64,000 bases of DNA from Aurantimonas aggregata (GTDB taxonomy: Bacteria; Pseudomonadota; Alphaproteobacteria; Rhizobiales; Rhizobiaceae), in assembly GCF_010500835.1 (NCBI RefSeq), contig NZ_JAAAMJ010000014.1, positions 54,349 to 118,348 of the forward strand, given 5' to 3'. Below the pieces are notes generated by a model, which was given only the letters and a program-made list of their open reading frames with translations, was not told the origin of the DNA and did no database searches. Shown here piece by piece: positions 1-8,697 of the stretch. Within the stretch, counting starts at the first letter, position 1; every line of letters starts with the position of its first letter. The position numbers and the translations under genes were made by a program.

Positions 1-2
1 AC

Positions 3-215
3 CAGGCGACGCTGACGCTGCCGAGCGGCTCGAAGGTGGCGCTGAAGGATTTCATGGTCATCGACACGGCGGCGGTCGACAAGCTCTCCGACGACGGGTT
101 CGCGGAACTGCGCCACAACGGCGCGCTGCCGCTGGTCTTTGCCCAGATCGCCTCGTTGCCCGGCTGGGGCGATCTGGCGCGCCGGCTCCCCGCGAGCCCC
201 GGCTCGCCTGGCTGA
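3..215 (+). CDS. SapC-like family protein, C-terminal part (cut by window start)
   Basis: An open frame enters from the left edge and ends in TGA at 213-215, giving about 70 C-terminal residues. The pattern (F-M-V-I-D, then K-L-S-D-D-G-F-A-E-L, then H-N-G-A-L-P-L-V-F-A-Q-I-A-S-L) matches the end of SapC-family proteins, where a short helix is followed by a conserved small-residue, hydrophobic and Ser-Leu stretch. The name comes from the S-layer locus of Campylobacter; the role in Proteobacteria is not established. The start and most of the protein lie outside the window, so the family call rests on the tail alone. Confidence 0.55.
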   Translation, partial: QATLTLPSGSKVALKDFMVIDTAAVDKLSDDGFAELRHNGALPLVFAQIASLPGWGDLARRLPASPGSPG

Positions 216-242
216 TACGAGAGCCCGCTGTCGCGCCGCCGC

Positions 243-863
243 CTACGGCGTCGCGGTGGCCCGGCCGGCCGTGTAATCCTCGAAGGCGGCCGAGAAGCCG
301 GCCAGCGTCACCGGAACGGTGACCGGCTGCTGCTGCGCCGACTGGAAGGTGACGGCGAGCGCGCTGCCGCGTTTCAACCGGTCGATGAGGCCCGTGTCGA
401 GGGCCGTGCCGGCGTAGCTGCCGTTCTGATCGGCGGTCTGGATGACCAGCTTCTGGGCCTCCCCCTCGTCGATCTGCAACTGAACTCCGGCCGGCAGGAA
501 CAGGCCGTGCGGCAGCGCCAGGAGCAGCGCCGGCTGGGCGTCGGCGCCCGGCTGGATCATCACCGTCAACAGCCGCTGCTGGCCCTGCCCCTGGTCGGCA
601 ACCAGATTCTGCAGGACCGTACAGCGACGCGCCTCGCCCTCACCGTCGCAATTGACCCGCCAGTTGGGTCCGGCTTCGGCGGTCGCGGCAGGGTCTGACG
701 GCGCCGGCGCGGCGGATCCGGAGGGCGACGGGGCAGGGGTTTGGACCTGAGAGATCGGCGGAGGCGATGCGGGTGGCGTCGTCTGCGACATCGCCGGTAA
801 GCCGGATACACCGACCAGCGCCAGGGAGAGGACCCATCCGATGGCAGAGCGCGCAAGGATCAT
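243..863 (-). CDS. Invasion-associated locus B (IalB) family protein
   Basis: A 206-residue secreted protein. Residues 1-27 are a signal peptide (Arg, hydrophobic core, A-M-S-Q). Residues 28-64 are a Pro/Ala/Ser-rich linker, and the rest is an IalB domain. Inside it W-R-V-N-C (Cys72) and R-R-C (Cys81) form the paired cysteines typical of the family, and the A-L-P-H-G-L-F-L-P-A-G segment is also characteristic. IalB proteins are periplasmic or outer-membrane-associated; in Bartonella they affect erythrocyte invasion, but homologues are widespread in free-living Hyphomicrobiales, so no virulence role should be inferred. The gene converges with the SapC-like gene. Confidence 0.8.
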   Translation of the reverse strand: MILARSAIGWVLSLALVGVSGLPAMSQTTPPASPPPISQVQTPAPSPSGSAAPAPSDPAATAEAGPNWRVNCDGEGEARRCTVLQNLVADQGQGQQRLLTVMIQPGADAQPALLLALPHGLFLPAGVQLQIDEGEAQKLVIQTADQNGSYAGTALDTGLIDRLKRGSALAVTFQSAQQQPVTVPVTLAGFSAAFEDYTAGRATATP

Positions 864-995
864 CGGTGGTCTCCTCTTCGCCCGCGCCCCATGACGCGCG
901 GCTGCAGGCCATTACTGACAACTTCTTGCATGTTTACCCAGCGGGATCACCGCAGACAAGGCGACTGACGTGCCCGCTCCTACACCGCCCCGCGA

Positions 996-1460
996 TCACG
1001 CGGCGGGATGGCGCCGTGGCGGCCCGGCCCGCAGGGCCTCGTCGATCAGCCGGTTGGCGACCTGCATGCGGATCGTGGCCTGTTCCCGGAAGACTGTCGG
1101 CATGCGGTCGGGGTGGTTGGCCCCGGCAAAGAGACGTCGGAGAGTTTTCAGCTGCGCCGCGGTAAGGCCTGGCCGTATCGCCAGATCCCGCGCGATGTCG
1201 ACGGGATCGATGCTCGGCGCGAGCGCGATGTCGCTCTCCGTGGCGTCCGCGGCGTCCGCCGCCGCTTCACCCTCCTGGGCGACAGTCGGCTCGGCATGCA
1301 TCGCGCCCAGTACCGACCAGAAGCCGGGGCCGGTCTTCACGCGGGCGTGACCGGTGCGATCGCCGTTGCCGGCGGCCTCCATGCCGCCCAATATGGCTTC
1401 GAACCCGTCGTTGCCGGTCATTCCACAGGATCCGCAAGCCGCTTCAAGACGCCGCATCAT
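996..1460 (-). CDS. Hypothetical protein with J-domain-like C-terminus
   Basis: A protein of up to 154 residues. The C-terminal half (about 85-147) reads as a divergent DnaJ-like helix-loop-helix: D-I-A-R-D-L, a helix, then N-H-P-D-R (HPD at 116-118), then a second helix with A-N-R-L-I-D-E-A. The HPD tripeptide is what J-domains use to stimulate Hsp70 ATPase. The N-terminal 80 residues match nothing I recognise. Starts at 1460, 1457 or 1421 are all possible; none has a strong ribosome-binding site. No glycine-rich or zinc-finger regions of a full DnaJ are present. Confidence 0.5.
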   Translation of the reverse strand: MMRRLEAACGSCGMTGNDGFEAILGGMEAAGNGDRTGHARVKTGPGFWSVLGAMHAEPTVAQEGEAAADAADATESDIALAPSIDPVDIARDLAIRPGLTAAQLKTLRRLFAGANHPDRMPTVFREQATIRMQVANRLIDEALRAGPPRRHPAA

Positions 1461-1538
1461 CCGCGGTCCGGGTGAAGGGTCGGTGAATCCTTCCCCGGAC
1501 GTCCGTCGGGATCGCCCGGACGGAACGCCAATACGGCC

Positions 1539-1835
1539 TCAACCGGTGCGACCGGCCAGACAGTTCCGATACGCCCGGTCGCCGTCCGCAACGGCCGATT
1601 GCCGCTGCAGGGCGCGGACACCGAACCCGTCCTCGCCGCGGTCGACGAGGTTCTCGTACTGATTGCCGGCGGTCTGGCGGGCATATTGCCGGCAGAATTC
1701 CGGCGTGCCCGGCGGGTTCGGGTTGGCCGAGACCCGTGCACCGGCGATCGGGGAGCGGTTGGGATAGGGGGTCTCGGTGTTGCAGCCGGCCAGGCCGACG
1801 ACCAGTCCGAGCAGGATTGGTGTAATTCGCGACAT
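1539..1835 (-). CDS. Small lipoprotein of unknown function
   Basis: A 98-residue protein starting at the ATG at 1835. The N-terminus (M-S-R-I, hydrophobic stretch, G-L-A-G-C) is a lipoprotein signal with lipobox L-A-G-C and acylated Cys18. The mature part is short and polar, with two further cysteines (E-F-C-R and Y-R-N-C) that could form a disulfide. The longer reading frame up to 1889 would place the signal peptide internally, so the inner start is preferred. I do not recognise the family. Confidence 0.6.
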   Translation of the reverse strand: MSRITPILLGLVVGLAGCNTETPYPNRSPIAGARVSANPNPPGTPEFCRQYARQTAGNQYENLVDRGEDGFGVRALQRQSAVADGDRAYRNCLAGRTG

Positions 1836-1986
1836 CGCTTTGTCCTCACGCGTTCCGCGGAGAACTGGTGTTCCCGCGCTGCTCACCAAGAGGCATCAAG
1901 CGGGCGTGATCGAGCCGGATTGGTGGGCGACGATCGATCAGCCCGCAGGGTTTGACCAGACGCCCGCCTTCTGACCATCTGGCGGC

Positions 1987-3369
1987 ATGCTCCATGAAGA
2001 GATCGAACCTCTGGATCCGGCGGTGGCGGCCGCAAGGCTGAGGCGGCTGGGCGGCCTCGCCTTTCTCGACAGCGCCATGCGCCACGAGACGCTGGGACGC
2101 TATGCCTTCGTCGCGGCATCACCGTTCGCGTGCTTCACCGTGGATGCCGGCGGCGCATGCCTTGACGGCACGCGTCTTGAAGGGCCGCCGCTCGCCGCAC
2201 TGGACGGCGTGTTGGCGCGCTATCGTTGCGCGACCATCCCCGGCCTGCCCCCGTTCCAGGGCGGCGCTGCAGGCTTCGTTTCCTATGATTTCGCCCACCA
2301 TCTGGAGCGTCTCGCGATGCCGCCGGATCTCGACCCGGCTCTTCCGACGATGCGCTTCGGGCTCCACGATACGGTGCTGGCCTTCGACCTCGTCGCCGGC
2401 CGGGCCTTCCTGATCTCGACCGGTCATCCGTCCGAAGGGGCCGGGCGCGAATCACGGGCGCGCGAGCGCATCGCGGCGTTCAGTGAAGCACTCTCGGCGC
2501 CGGAAACCGAGCCGCCCTCTGCCCCTGCCGGCCGCCTCGACTGGCGCTCGAACTTCTTCGCCGGTCCCTATCGCGACGCGATCGAGCGTGTGCGGGAGTA
2601 CATCCTGGCCGGCGACATCTACCAGGCCAACATCGCCCAGACGTTCCAGGCCACCCTGCCCGATGGCTTCGACCCCTTCGCGCTTTACCAAAGGCTTCGC
2701 CAGACCAACGCGGCGCCCTTTGCCGCCTTCCTTGAGTATCCCGACCTCGCCATCGCCTCGTCGTCGCCGGAGCGCTTCCTCAAGCTCACGGGCGACGCGG
2801 TGGAGGCGCGGCCAATCAAGGGCACCGCCCGGCGATCCCCGGACCCGGCCGAAGACCATGCGCTGGCCGAAGCGCTGCTGGCATCGGAGAAGGACCGGGC
2901 CGAGAACGTCATGATCGTCGACCTCATGCGCAACGATTTGTCGCGCGTCTGCGAAGCGGATTCGGTCGAGGTGCCGGTGCTGTGCGGCCTGGAATCCTAT
3001 GCCGCCGTGCATCATCTCGTCTCGGTCGTCACCGGGCGCCTCCGGCCGGGGCAGACCGCCACGGACCTCGTCGCCGCGACCTTCCCGGGCGGCTCGATCA
3101 CCGGCGCACCGAAGCTGCGGGCGATGGACATCATCACCGAGATCGAGCGCACCGCCCGCGAGATCTACTGCGGCTCGATCGGCTATCTCGGCTTCGACGG
3201 CACGATGGATCTCAACATCGCCATCCGCACCGTCAGCTTCAGGGGCGGCCGCGCCCGGCTGTCGGCCGGCGGCGGGATCACCGTCCTGTCCGATCCGGCG
3301 GCGGAATACGAGGAGACCTTCACCAAGGCGGTGAAGGTCTTCGCCTCGTTCGAGGACGGGCCGCGATGA
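1987..3369 (+). CDS. pabB: Aminodeoxychorismate synthase component I
   Basis: A 460-residue chorismate-binding enzyme that converts chorismate plus ammonia to 4-amino-4-deoxychorismate, the first step to p-aminobenzoate and folate. The N-terminal half is the TrpE/PabB beta-sandwich; the C-terminal half (about 190-455) is the chorismate-binding domain. P-I-K-G-T places Lys278 where PabB has its active-site lysine, while TrpE has alanine there, so this is PabB. Other family motifs are A-E-N-V-M-I-V-D-L-M-R-N-D-L-S-R and P-G-G-S-I-T-G-A-P-K. The stop overlaps the pabA start (ATGA), fitting the two subunits being made together. Confidence 0.93.
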   Translation: MLHEEIEPLDPAVAAARLRRLGGLAFLDSAMRHETLGRYAFVAASPFACFTVDAGGACLDGTRLEGPPLAALDGVLARYRCATIPGLPPFQGGAAGFVSYDFAHHLERLAMPPDLDPALPTMRFGLHDTVLAFDLVAGRAFLISTGHPSEGAGRESRARERIAAFSEALSAPETEPPSAPAGRLDWRSNFFAGPYRDAIERVREYILAGDIYQANIAQTFQATLPDGFDPFALYQRLRQTNAAPFAAFLEYPDLAIASSSPERFLKLTGDAVEARPIKGTARRSPDPAEDHALAEALLASEKDRAENVMIVDLMRNDLSRVCEADSVEVPVLCGLESYAAVHHLVSVVTGRLRPGQTATDLVAATFPGGSITGAPKLRAMDIITEIERTAREIYCGSIGYLGFDGTMDLNIAIRTVSFRGGRARLSAGGGITVLSDPAAEYEETFTKAVKVFASFEDGPR

Positions 3370-3962
3370 TCCTCGTCCTCGACAATTACGACAGCTTCGT
3401 CTTCAACGTCGCCCGCTATGTCGAGCGTCTGGGCGGCGAGCTGACGATCCTGCGCAACGACGCGACGACCGTCGAGGCGCTGGAAGCGCTCTCCCCGGAG
3501 GCGGTGATCATCTCGCCCGGGCCCTGCAGCCCGCAGGAGGCAGGGATCTCGCTGGAGCTGGTGCGGCGCCTGTCCGGCCGGCTGCCGATCCTCGGCGTCT
3601 GCCTCGGCCACCAGATCATCGGCGCAGCCTTCGAGGGCACGGTGACCCGCGCACTGAAGCCGATGCACGGCCGGGCGTCGACGGTCGAGCATGCCGGGAC
3701 CCGGCTGTTTGCGGGCTTCGACGGCCCGACGACGGTCGGGCGCTACCATTCGCTGATCGTCGAGGAGACCCCGGCGATGCGGGCAGCGCTCACCGTCGAC
3801 GCGCGCTCGGCCGAAGGCGAGATCATGGCGCTGTCGCACCGGGCGCATCCGACCTACGGCATCCAGTTCCACCCCGAATCCGTGCTCACCGAAGACGGCG
3901 AGCGGATCTTCGCGAACTTCCTCGATCTGGCGGAGCGCTGGCATGGCCGAGATCTGGCTTAA
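3366..3962 (+). CDS. pabA: Aminodeoxychorismate/anthranilate synthase glutaminase component
   Basis: A 198-residue class I glutamine amidotransferase that releases ammonia from glutamine for PabB. The catalytic triad is visible: Cys79 in G-V-C-L-G-H-Q, and His169 and Glu171 in Q-F-H-P-E-S. The N-terminus M-I-L-V-L-D-N-Y-D-S-F is typical of PabA/TrpG. The start ATG at 3366 overlaps the pabB stop. Bacteria often use one such subunit for both PabB and TrpE; here its place in a folate cluster favours pabA. Confidence 0.93.
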   Translation: MILVLDNYDSFVFNVARYVERLGGELTILRNDATTVEALEALSPEAVIISPGPCSPQEAGISLELVRRLSGRLPILGVCLGHQIIGAAFEGTVTRALKPMHGRASTVEHAGTRLFAGFDGPTTVGRYHSLIVEETPAMRAALTVDARSAEGEIMALSHRAHPTYGIQFHPESVLTEDGERIFANFLDLAERWHGRDLA

Positions 3963-4806
3963 CGGCCGTTTTGTCGCCGCCGAGCAGGCCATCGCGGCCG
4001 ACGATCGCGGCCTGCTGCTGGCCGACGGCGTCTTCGACACGTCGCTGGTCCTGGGCGGGACGGTGTTTCGCGCCGGCGAGCATCTCGACCGCCTAGTCGC
4101 CGCGGCATCGCGGCTGGAGATACCGGTCTTGCGCGCCGATCTTGCCGACGCCCTGGCAGCGCTCGCCGCGCGGCAGCAGAACGGCTCGATCCGCCTGACC
4201 CTGACGCGGGGATCCGGCCCGCGCGGCCTCGGCTTTCCCCCTGTCCCCAAACCGACGCTGCTCGGCGCCTCGGCGCCGCTCGCATCCAGCGCGATGTTTG
4301 CGCCGCTTCGCCTCGCGCTATCGCCGATCCGGCGCAACGAGACATCGCCGACCGCGCAGTTGAAGTCGCTCGCCTATCTAGATGCCCTGCTCGCGCAGCG
4401 GGAAGTCCAGCAGGCGGGAGCCGACGAAGCGCTGTTCCTCAACACCGTCGGGCGGGTCGCCTGCACCGCGCTGGCCAATCTGTTCCTGCTGACCGCCGAG
4501 GAGCTGGCGACGCCGCCGCTCGACGATGGCGCCCTGGACGGGATCACCCGGCGCTGGCTGCTCGCCCACGCCGCCGATTTCGGCCTGACCGCCCGCGAGC
4601 GGCCCCTGGCGCTCGACGATCTCGCGCGGGGGTCGGTGTTCCTGAGCAACAGCCTGCGGCTGATCGCGCCCGCGACGCTGGCGGGTCAGCCGAAAGAGCC
4701 GCGGGACCCACGTATCGGCGCGCTGGCGCACGGCCTCTGCGCGGCGATCGCGGCCGAATGCGGCGTCGATCCCCGCAGTCTCGGCTCGACGATCGACCGA
4801 AATTAA
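3943..4806 (+). CDS. pabC: Aminotransferase class IV, probable 4-amino-4-deoxychorismate lyase
   Basis: A 287-residue fold-type IV PLP enzyme. It opens with M-A-E-I-W-L-N-G-R-F and has D-D-R-G-L-L-L-A-D-G-V-F-D-T. The S-P-T-A-Q-L-K-S-L-A-Y-L segment carries the PLP lysine, followed by Q-A-G-A-D-E-A-L-F-L-N and the N-S-L-R segment. The start overlaps pabA by 20 bases, so it is in the same operon. From this context it most likely removes pyruvate from aminodeoxychorismate to give p-aminobenzoate. D-amino-acid or branched-chain transaminases share the fold and cannot be excluded by motif alone. Confidence 0.85.
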   Translation: MAEIWLNGRFVAAEQAIAADDRGLLLADGVFDTSLVLGGTVFRAGEHLDRLVAAASRLEIPVLRADLADALAALAARQQNGSIRLTLTRGSGPRGLGFPPVPKPTLLGASAPLASSAMFAPLRLALSPIRRNETSPTAQLKSLAYLDALLAQREVQQAGADEALFLNTVGRVACTALANLFLLTAEELATPPLDDGALDGITRRWLLAHAADFGLTARERPLALDDLARGSVFLSNSLRLIAPATLAGQPKEPRDPRIGALAHGLCAAIAAECGVDPRSLGSTIDRN

Positions 4807-4812
4807 GTCTGC

Positions 4813-5232
4813 TCAGCCGGGTGATTGCCGGCGGGTTCCCCCGGCGAGCAGCCAGGCCGGGTCGAACCAGGTGTCGGCCTCGCCGTCATAGGGCAGCGTG
4901 TTGATGTCCCAGTGCCGCACGAAGCGGGCATAGACGTCCCACACGGCCGGACCGCCGCCGACATAGACGACGCGGTCGGCAAAGCGCGACAGCACTTCCT
5001 CCGGCTCGTCCGACGAGCGGATCTCGACCAGGGTGCGATGCTCGTGGGCGAAATCGGGAAACGAGGCGATGGTGCGCGGACCGGCGATCAGGACATGACC
5101 GCGGGTGATCTCGAAGAAGCGCTCGACGTCCTCGGTGAAGGCCCGCTCGGGCCGTCCCTCCCAGGGCATGCCGCCGTCGAGCCCGAGCTGCCCGCTCCGC
5201 CCGATCGCACAAATCACTCTGACGTCTGCCAT
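4813..5232 (-). CDS. Divergent short dihydrofolate reductase-like protein
   Basis: A 139-residue protein starting at the ATG at 5232. It keeps the DHFR layout: V-I-C-A-I-G near the start, L-G-L-D-G-G-M-P-W, an acidic residue in F-T-E-D-V-E-R-F-F-E-I-T where DHFR has its catalytic Asp/Glu, G-P-R-T-I-A-S-F-P in place of G-R-x-T-W-x-S-I, and V-Y-V-G-G-G-P-A-V-W. It is about 20 residues shorter than typical FolA, mostly at the C-terminus. It lies tail-to-tail with the pab genes. Reduction of dihydrofolate is the likely job; a related pteridine reductase role is possible. Confidence 0.7.
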   Translation of the reverse strand: MADVRVICAIGRSGQLGLDGGMPWEGRPERAFTEDVERFFEITRGHVLIAGPRTIASFPDFAHEHRTLVEIRSSDEPEEVLSRFADRVVYVGGGPAVWDVYARFVRHWDINTLPYDGEADTWFDPAWLLAGGTRRQSPG

Positions 5233-5354
5233 TCCGGTCCTTCGGGTTGAGCCGGGCAAGAGAGCCGCTGCTTGCAACAAAGCGGCTTCATCCCCTGTAG
5301 GCGACGGTACGGGAACCCGCCCGGCGAAAGAATAGTTGCCATCTCGTATACCAA

Positions 5355-5360
5355 TATAAT
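5355..5360 (+). promoter_or_regulatory. Candidate -10 element for the MarR-type gene
   Basis: A perfect TATAAT lies 34 bases before the ATG at 5395. The hexamer at the usual 17-base distance is poor; a better TTGCCA sits only 13 bases upstream. It would make upstream in-frame starts (5272, 5359) unlikely because they precede or overlap the promoter. Low certainty. Confidence 0.3.
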
Positions 5361-5394
5361 GTTCGTCGCCCGGCTATCGGTTCTAAGGCCCCTC

Positions 5395-5883
5395 ATGGAT
5401 ATGCAATCGCCTCTTCAAAGCCCCGTTGCTCCGCGCCACCTCGAGATGGGGGCGCCGGTCATCGTGCCGTCGCTTCTGTCGATCGCCAAGTCGACGCGGG
5501 CCTTTCTGGCCCTTTTGCTGGCCGAGATCGACCTGCATCCGGGCCAGGACCAGTTGCTGGACCGGCTCGATCCCAACGCCCCGATCAGCGTCTCGGCACT
5601 GGCCGAACAGCTTGCGGTCCGGCCCTCCACCGTCTCCAAGATGCTCGATCGGTTGATCGAAAAGGGGCTCGTCGCCCGCATCGCCAACAGCCGCGACGCG
5701 CGCCGCACCATGGTGCAGCTGACGCCGCTCGGCGAACAGGCCCAGACATCGATCAGAAATGTCTGGCGACGCCTCGAGACCGACCTGGTCGCCTCGATCC
5801 CGGCCGATGATCTCGCCATCCTCGACCGGTCGCTGGCCCGCACCGGCGAACTCCTGACGCAGAAGCTTCGCCGGCTTCGCTGA
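5395..5883 (+). CDS. MarR-family transcriptional regulator
   Basis: A 162-residue winged-helix regulator beginning M-D-M-Q-S. The recognition region reads I-S-V-S-A-L-A-E-Q-L, V-R-P-S-T-V-S-K-M-L-D-R-L-I-E-K-G-L-V, followed by the wing N-S-R-D-A-R-R-T-M-V-Q-L-T-P-L-G, which is the MarR signature. It is divergent from the DHFR-like gene and upstream of an aldose epimerase. The ligand and targets cannot be read from sequence. Confidence 0.87.
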   Translation: MDMQSPLQSPVAPRHLEMGAPVIVPSLLSIAKSTRAFLALLLAEIDLHPGQDQLLDRLDPNAPISVSALAEQLAVRPSTVSKMLDRLIEKGLVARIANSRDARRTMVQLTPLGEQAQTSIRNVWRRLETDLVASIPADDLAILDRSLARTGELLTQKLRRLR

Positions 5884-5965
5884 ACGGCGGGCCGGCCGTT
5901 CCCACGCATTGACGCCCGACATGGCGCCTGCGATGGGAGACCGGCGGACGGCACGGGGACGGCAC

Positions 5966-6946
5966 TTGGCTCAGACGATCATCATCGACAGCGGGACGCT
6001 CAGCGCCGAGATCGTCACCGCCGGCGCGGCGATCCGGTCGCTGCGTCTGGCCGGGTTCGACCACTCGCTCGTCGTCGGCGCCGGCGACCTCGCACATTAC
6101 GAGAACGGCAACCGCGACTATTTCGGCGCGACGGTCGGCCGCTTCGCCAACCGCATCGGCGCCGGCCACCTCAGCGTCGACGGTGTCGACTACCAGCTGG
6201 CCTGCAACGACCCGCCGCATCACCTTCATGGCGGCCCGGACGGCTTCTCGACCAAGGAGTGGACCGTCGAGGCCAGCCACCCCGACCGCGTGACCCTTGT
6301 TTCTGTCTCCGAGGATGGCGAGGCCGGCTATCCTGGCCGCGTCACCTGCCGCGCTACCTTCGCGGTCTCTCCCGAGGCCGAACTGTCCGTCATCTACGAG
6401 GCGGAGACCGACCGCGCCACCGTCGTCAATCTCAGCTCCCACCTCTATTTCAATCTCGACGGCAGCGAGGATGTCGGCGACCATCTGCTGCAGGTCTTCG
6501 CCGACGAGTACCTGCCGATCGATGCCGGCACCCTGCCGGACGGCCGCATTCTGCCGGTGGAAGGCAGCGGTTTCGACTTCCGGGCGCCGCGCAAGCTGCG
6601 GGACGCGCCCGAGCTTCTCGACCACAATTTCTGCCTGGTGGGCGATCGCTCGCCGATCGTGCGACCCGCGGCCATCCTCACCGGACCGCAGACCGGCCTG
6701 ACCATGACGCTGCAGACGAGCGAGCCCGGGCTGCAGGTCTATGACGGCTCCAAGCTGGACGGCAGCGCCATCGACCTCGCCGGCCGGCCGATCCGGTCCC
6801 GTGCCGCCGCGGCGCTCGAGCCGCAGGTCTGGCCGGATGCGCCGAACCGCCCGGAATTCCCGCAGGCGCTGCTGCGCCCGGGGGAGCACTATCGCCATTC
6901 CAGCAAGTACCGGTTCAGCCATTCCGGCAGCGCCGACGACCGGTAG
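5966..6946 (+). CDS. galM: Aldose 1-epimerase (mutarotase)
   Basis: About 326 residues. It interconverts alpha and beta anomers of aldoses. Family motifs include G-A-A-I-R-S-L, Y-F-G-A-T-V-G-R-F-A-N-R-I, H-H-L-H-G-G (an active-site His region), N-L-S-S-H-L-Y-F-N-L (second catalytic His) and the late Q-V-Y-D-G acidic region. Start choice: TTG at 5966 has GGGGAC six bases upstream and begins near the conserved domain; ATG at 5921 or 5933 and TTG at 5909 would extend it. It is separated from opgG by a strong hairpin. Confidence 0.85.
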   Translation: MAQTIIIDSGTLSAEIVTAGAAIRSLRLAGFDHSLVVGAGDLAHYENGNRDYFGATVGRFANRIGAGHLSVDGVDYQLACNDPPHHLHGGPDGFSTKEWTVEASHPDRVTLVSVSEDGEAGYPGRVTCRATFAVSPEAELSVIYEAETDRATVVNLSSHLYFNLDGSEDVGDHLLQVFADEYLPIDAGTLPDGRILPVEGSGFDFRAPRKLRDAPELLDHNFCLVGDRSPIVRPAAILTGPQTGLTMTLQTSEPGLQVYDGSKLDGSAIDLAGRPIRSRAAAALEPQVWPDAPNRPEFPQALLRPGEHYRHSSKYRFSHSGSADDR

Positions 6947-6955
6947 CGAAGGCCT

Positions 6956-6985
6956 TGATGAAGGCCCTTTCGAGGGCGTTCATCA
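6956..6985. terminator. Strong hairpin with TTCG tetraloop after galM
   Basis: Arms 6956-6968 and 6973-6985 pair over 13 positions with one mismatch and close on a TTCG loop, a very stable combination. It lies 10 bases after the galM stop. There is no clear T-run after it, so it is either an intrinsic terminator of weak type or an mRNA 3'-end stabiliser. Confidence 0.5.
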
Positions 6986-7089
6986 TGCACTGCAATATTT
7001 CGGTAGCCGCCGCGCCTTAGCTATTCAATTGTCGCAATCGTGCCTATTCTGGGCGCCAACGCAAATCTCACCAGAGCCGCTAGCGCCCC

Positions 7090-8697
7090 GTGAAGAACCT
7101 GAATTACGCGTCCCGCCGCACTGCACTCAAGACGGCGCTCGCCGCCGGGTTTGCATCGCTGCTTCCGCCTGTCGCATTCGCCCAGGATTCCGCCGCACCC
7201 GCGCCGACCGACGCCGCCGTCGGGACGACCGATACGCCGTTCACATTCGACATGCTGTCGGAGCAGATGCGCGAGCGGGCAACCCGCCCCTACGAGGCGC
7301 CGGCGAACGAGTTGCCGGACGTCATCGCCAATCTCGACTACGACCAGCACCGGGCGATCCGCTATCGTCCCGACCACGCGTTGTGGCGGACCGAACCGGT
7401 CGACTTCCACCTCCAGGCGTTTCATCCGGGATGGATCTTCCGGGAAACCACCCATGTCTTCATCGGGCAGGACGGCATCTACCGTCCGCATACCTTCACG
7501 TCCGAGGATTTCGAGTACCGCCCGCCGCTCGATCCGGCGGCGTTCCAGGGGATCGGCCTCGCCGGCGTCGCCGGCTTCCGCATCCACGCGCCGCTGCAGC
7601 GGCCGGACTACTACGACGAGATGGTGACCTTCCTCGGGGCGAGCTATTTCCGCGCTCTCGGCGTTGGCACGCGCTACGGCCTGTCGGCGCGGGGCCTCGC
7701 GATCAACACGGCGACCGGGGATCAGGAAGAGTTTCCCCGATTCAACGCCTTCTACATCGACGCGCCGCGGCCGGGTGAGCACTCGATCCGCCTGATGGCC
7801 GAGCTCGACAGCCCGAGCGTCGCCGGCGCCTTCCTGTTCGTCATAACACCCGGCGTGCAGACCGAGGTCGAGGTCTCGAACCGGCTGTATTTCCGCAACG
7901 AGGTCGCGCGCCTCGGCATCGCGCCGCTGACCTCGATGTTCACCTTCGGGGAGAACGATCGGGCGGGGCGCGACGATTTCCGGCCCGAGGTTCACGACAG
8001 CGACGGGCTCTGCATCGAGCGCGCCGACGGGGAGCGGCTCTGGCGCCCGCTGAAGAACCCGCAGACGCTGGCGCTGTCGTTCTTCCGTGAGACCAGTCCA
8101 CGCTCGTTCGGCCTGCTGCAGCGGGATCGGTCCTTCGCCAGCTACGAGGATACCGAGGCCCGCTACGAGTTGCGGCCGTCCCTGCTCGTCGAGACGCTCG
8201 GCGACTGGGGGACTGGAACCATCGCGCTGGCGGAGATTCCGACCGATTCGGAGGCCAACGACAACATCGTCGCCTTCTGGATTCCGGAGGACCGGCCGAC
8301 CGCCGGCAGCGCCCTGGAGTTTCGTTACCGCATGTCGTGGGGGCTCGACGCGCAGACGCCTTCGAGCCTGGCCACGGTCTCGGGCACCTTCGTCGGGGTC
8401 GGCGGCAATGCGGCCGCCACCGACATCAATCCGTCGCTGCGCCGATTCGCCATCAACTTCGAAGGCGGCACGATCGCCAACCTGCCGGAGGATGCGGAAC
8501 TCCAGCCGATGATCGACATTTCCCCCAATGCAGTGCTGCTTCACTCGGGGATGTCGCGGCTCCCCGACGGCGGCTGGCGTTTGTCGCTGGAAGTCGAACG
8601 GCAGGATTCGGAAGCTGTCGAACTGCGCGTGAAACTTTCCATGCTGCAGCGCATTATAAGCGAGACTTGGCTCTATCAATGGACGGGCACTCTATGA
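7090..8697 (+). CDS. opgG: Glucan biosynthesis protein OpgG/OpgD, Tat-exported
   Basis: A 535-residue periplasmic protein starting at GTG 7090. The N-terminus has a twin-arginine pattern (S-R-R-T-A-L-K, Arg9-Arg10), a hydrophobic core and A-F-A-Q cleavage. The body matches MdoG/OpgG: F-T-F-D-M-L-S-E, the Y-x-x-I-R-Y-R-P region and L-G-A-S-Y-F-R-A-L-G. OpgG acts on the nascent osmoregulated periplasmic glucan backbone. A Tat signal is known for E. coli OpgD, so this could equally be named OpgD. It is the first gene of an opg operon and its stop overlaps the next gene (ATGA). Confidence 0.92.
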   Translation: MKNLNYASRRTALKTALAAGFASLLPPVAFAQDSAAPAPTDAAVGTTDTPFTFDMLSEQMRERATRPYEAPANELPDVIANLDYDQHRAIRYRPDHALWRTEPVDFHLQAFHPGWIFRETTHVFIGQDGIYRPHTFTSEDFEYRPPLDPAAFQGIGLAGVAGFRIHAPLQRPDYYDEMVTFLGASYFRALGVGTRYGLSARGLAINTATGDQEEFPRFNAFYIDAPRPGEHSIRLMAELDSPSVAGAFLFVITPGVQTEVEVSNRLYFRNEVARLGIAPLTSMFTFGENDRAGRDDFRPEVHDSDGLCIERADGERLWRPLKNPQTLALSFFRETSPRSFGLLQRDRSFASYEDTEARYELRPSLLVETLGDWGTGTIALAEIPTDSEANDNIVAFWIPEDRPTAGSALEFRYRMSWGLDAQTPSSLATVSGTFVGVGGNAAATDINPSLRRFAINFEGGTIANLPEDAELQPMIDISPNAVLLHSGMSRLPDGGWRLSLEVERQDSEAVELRVKLSMLQRIISETWLYQWTGTL

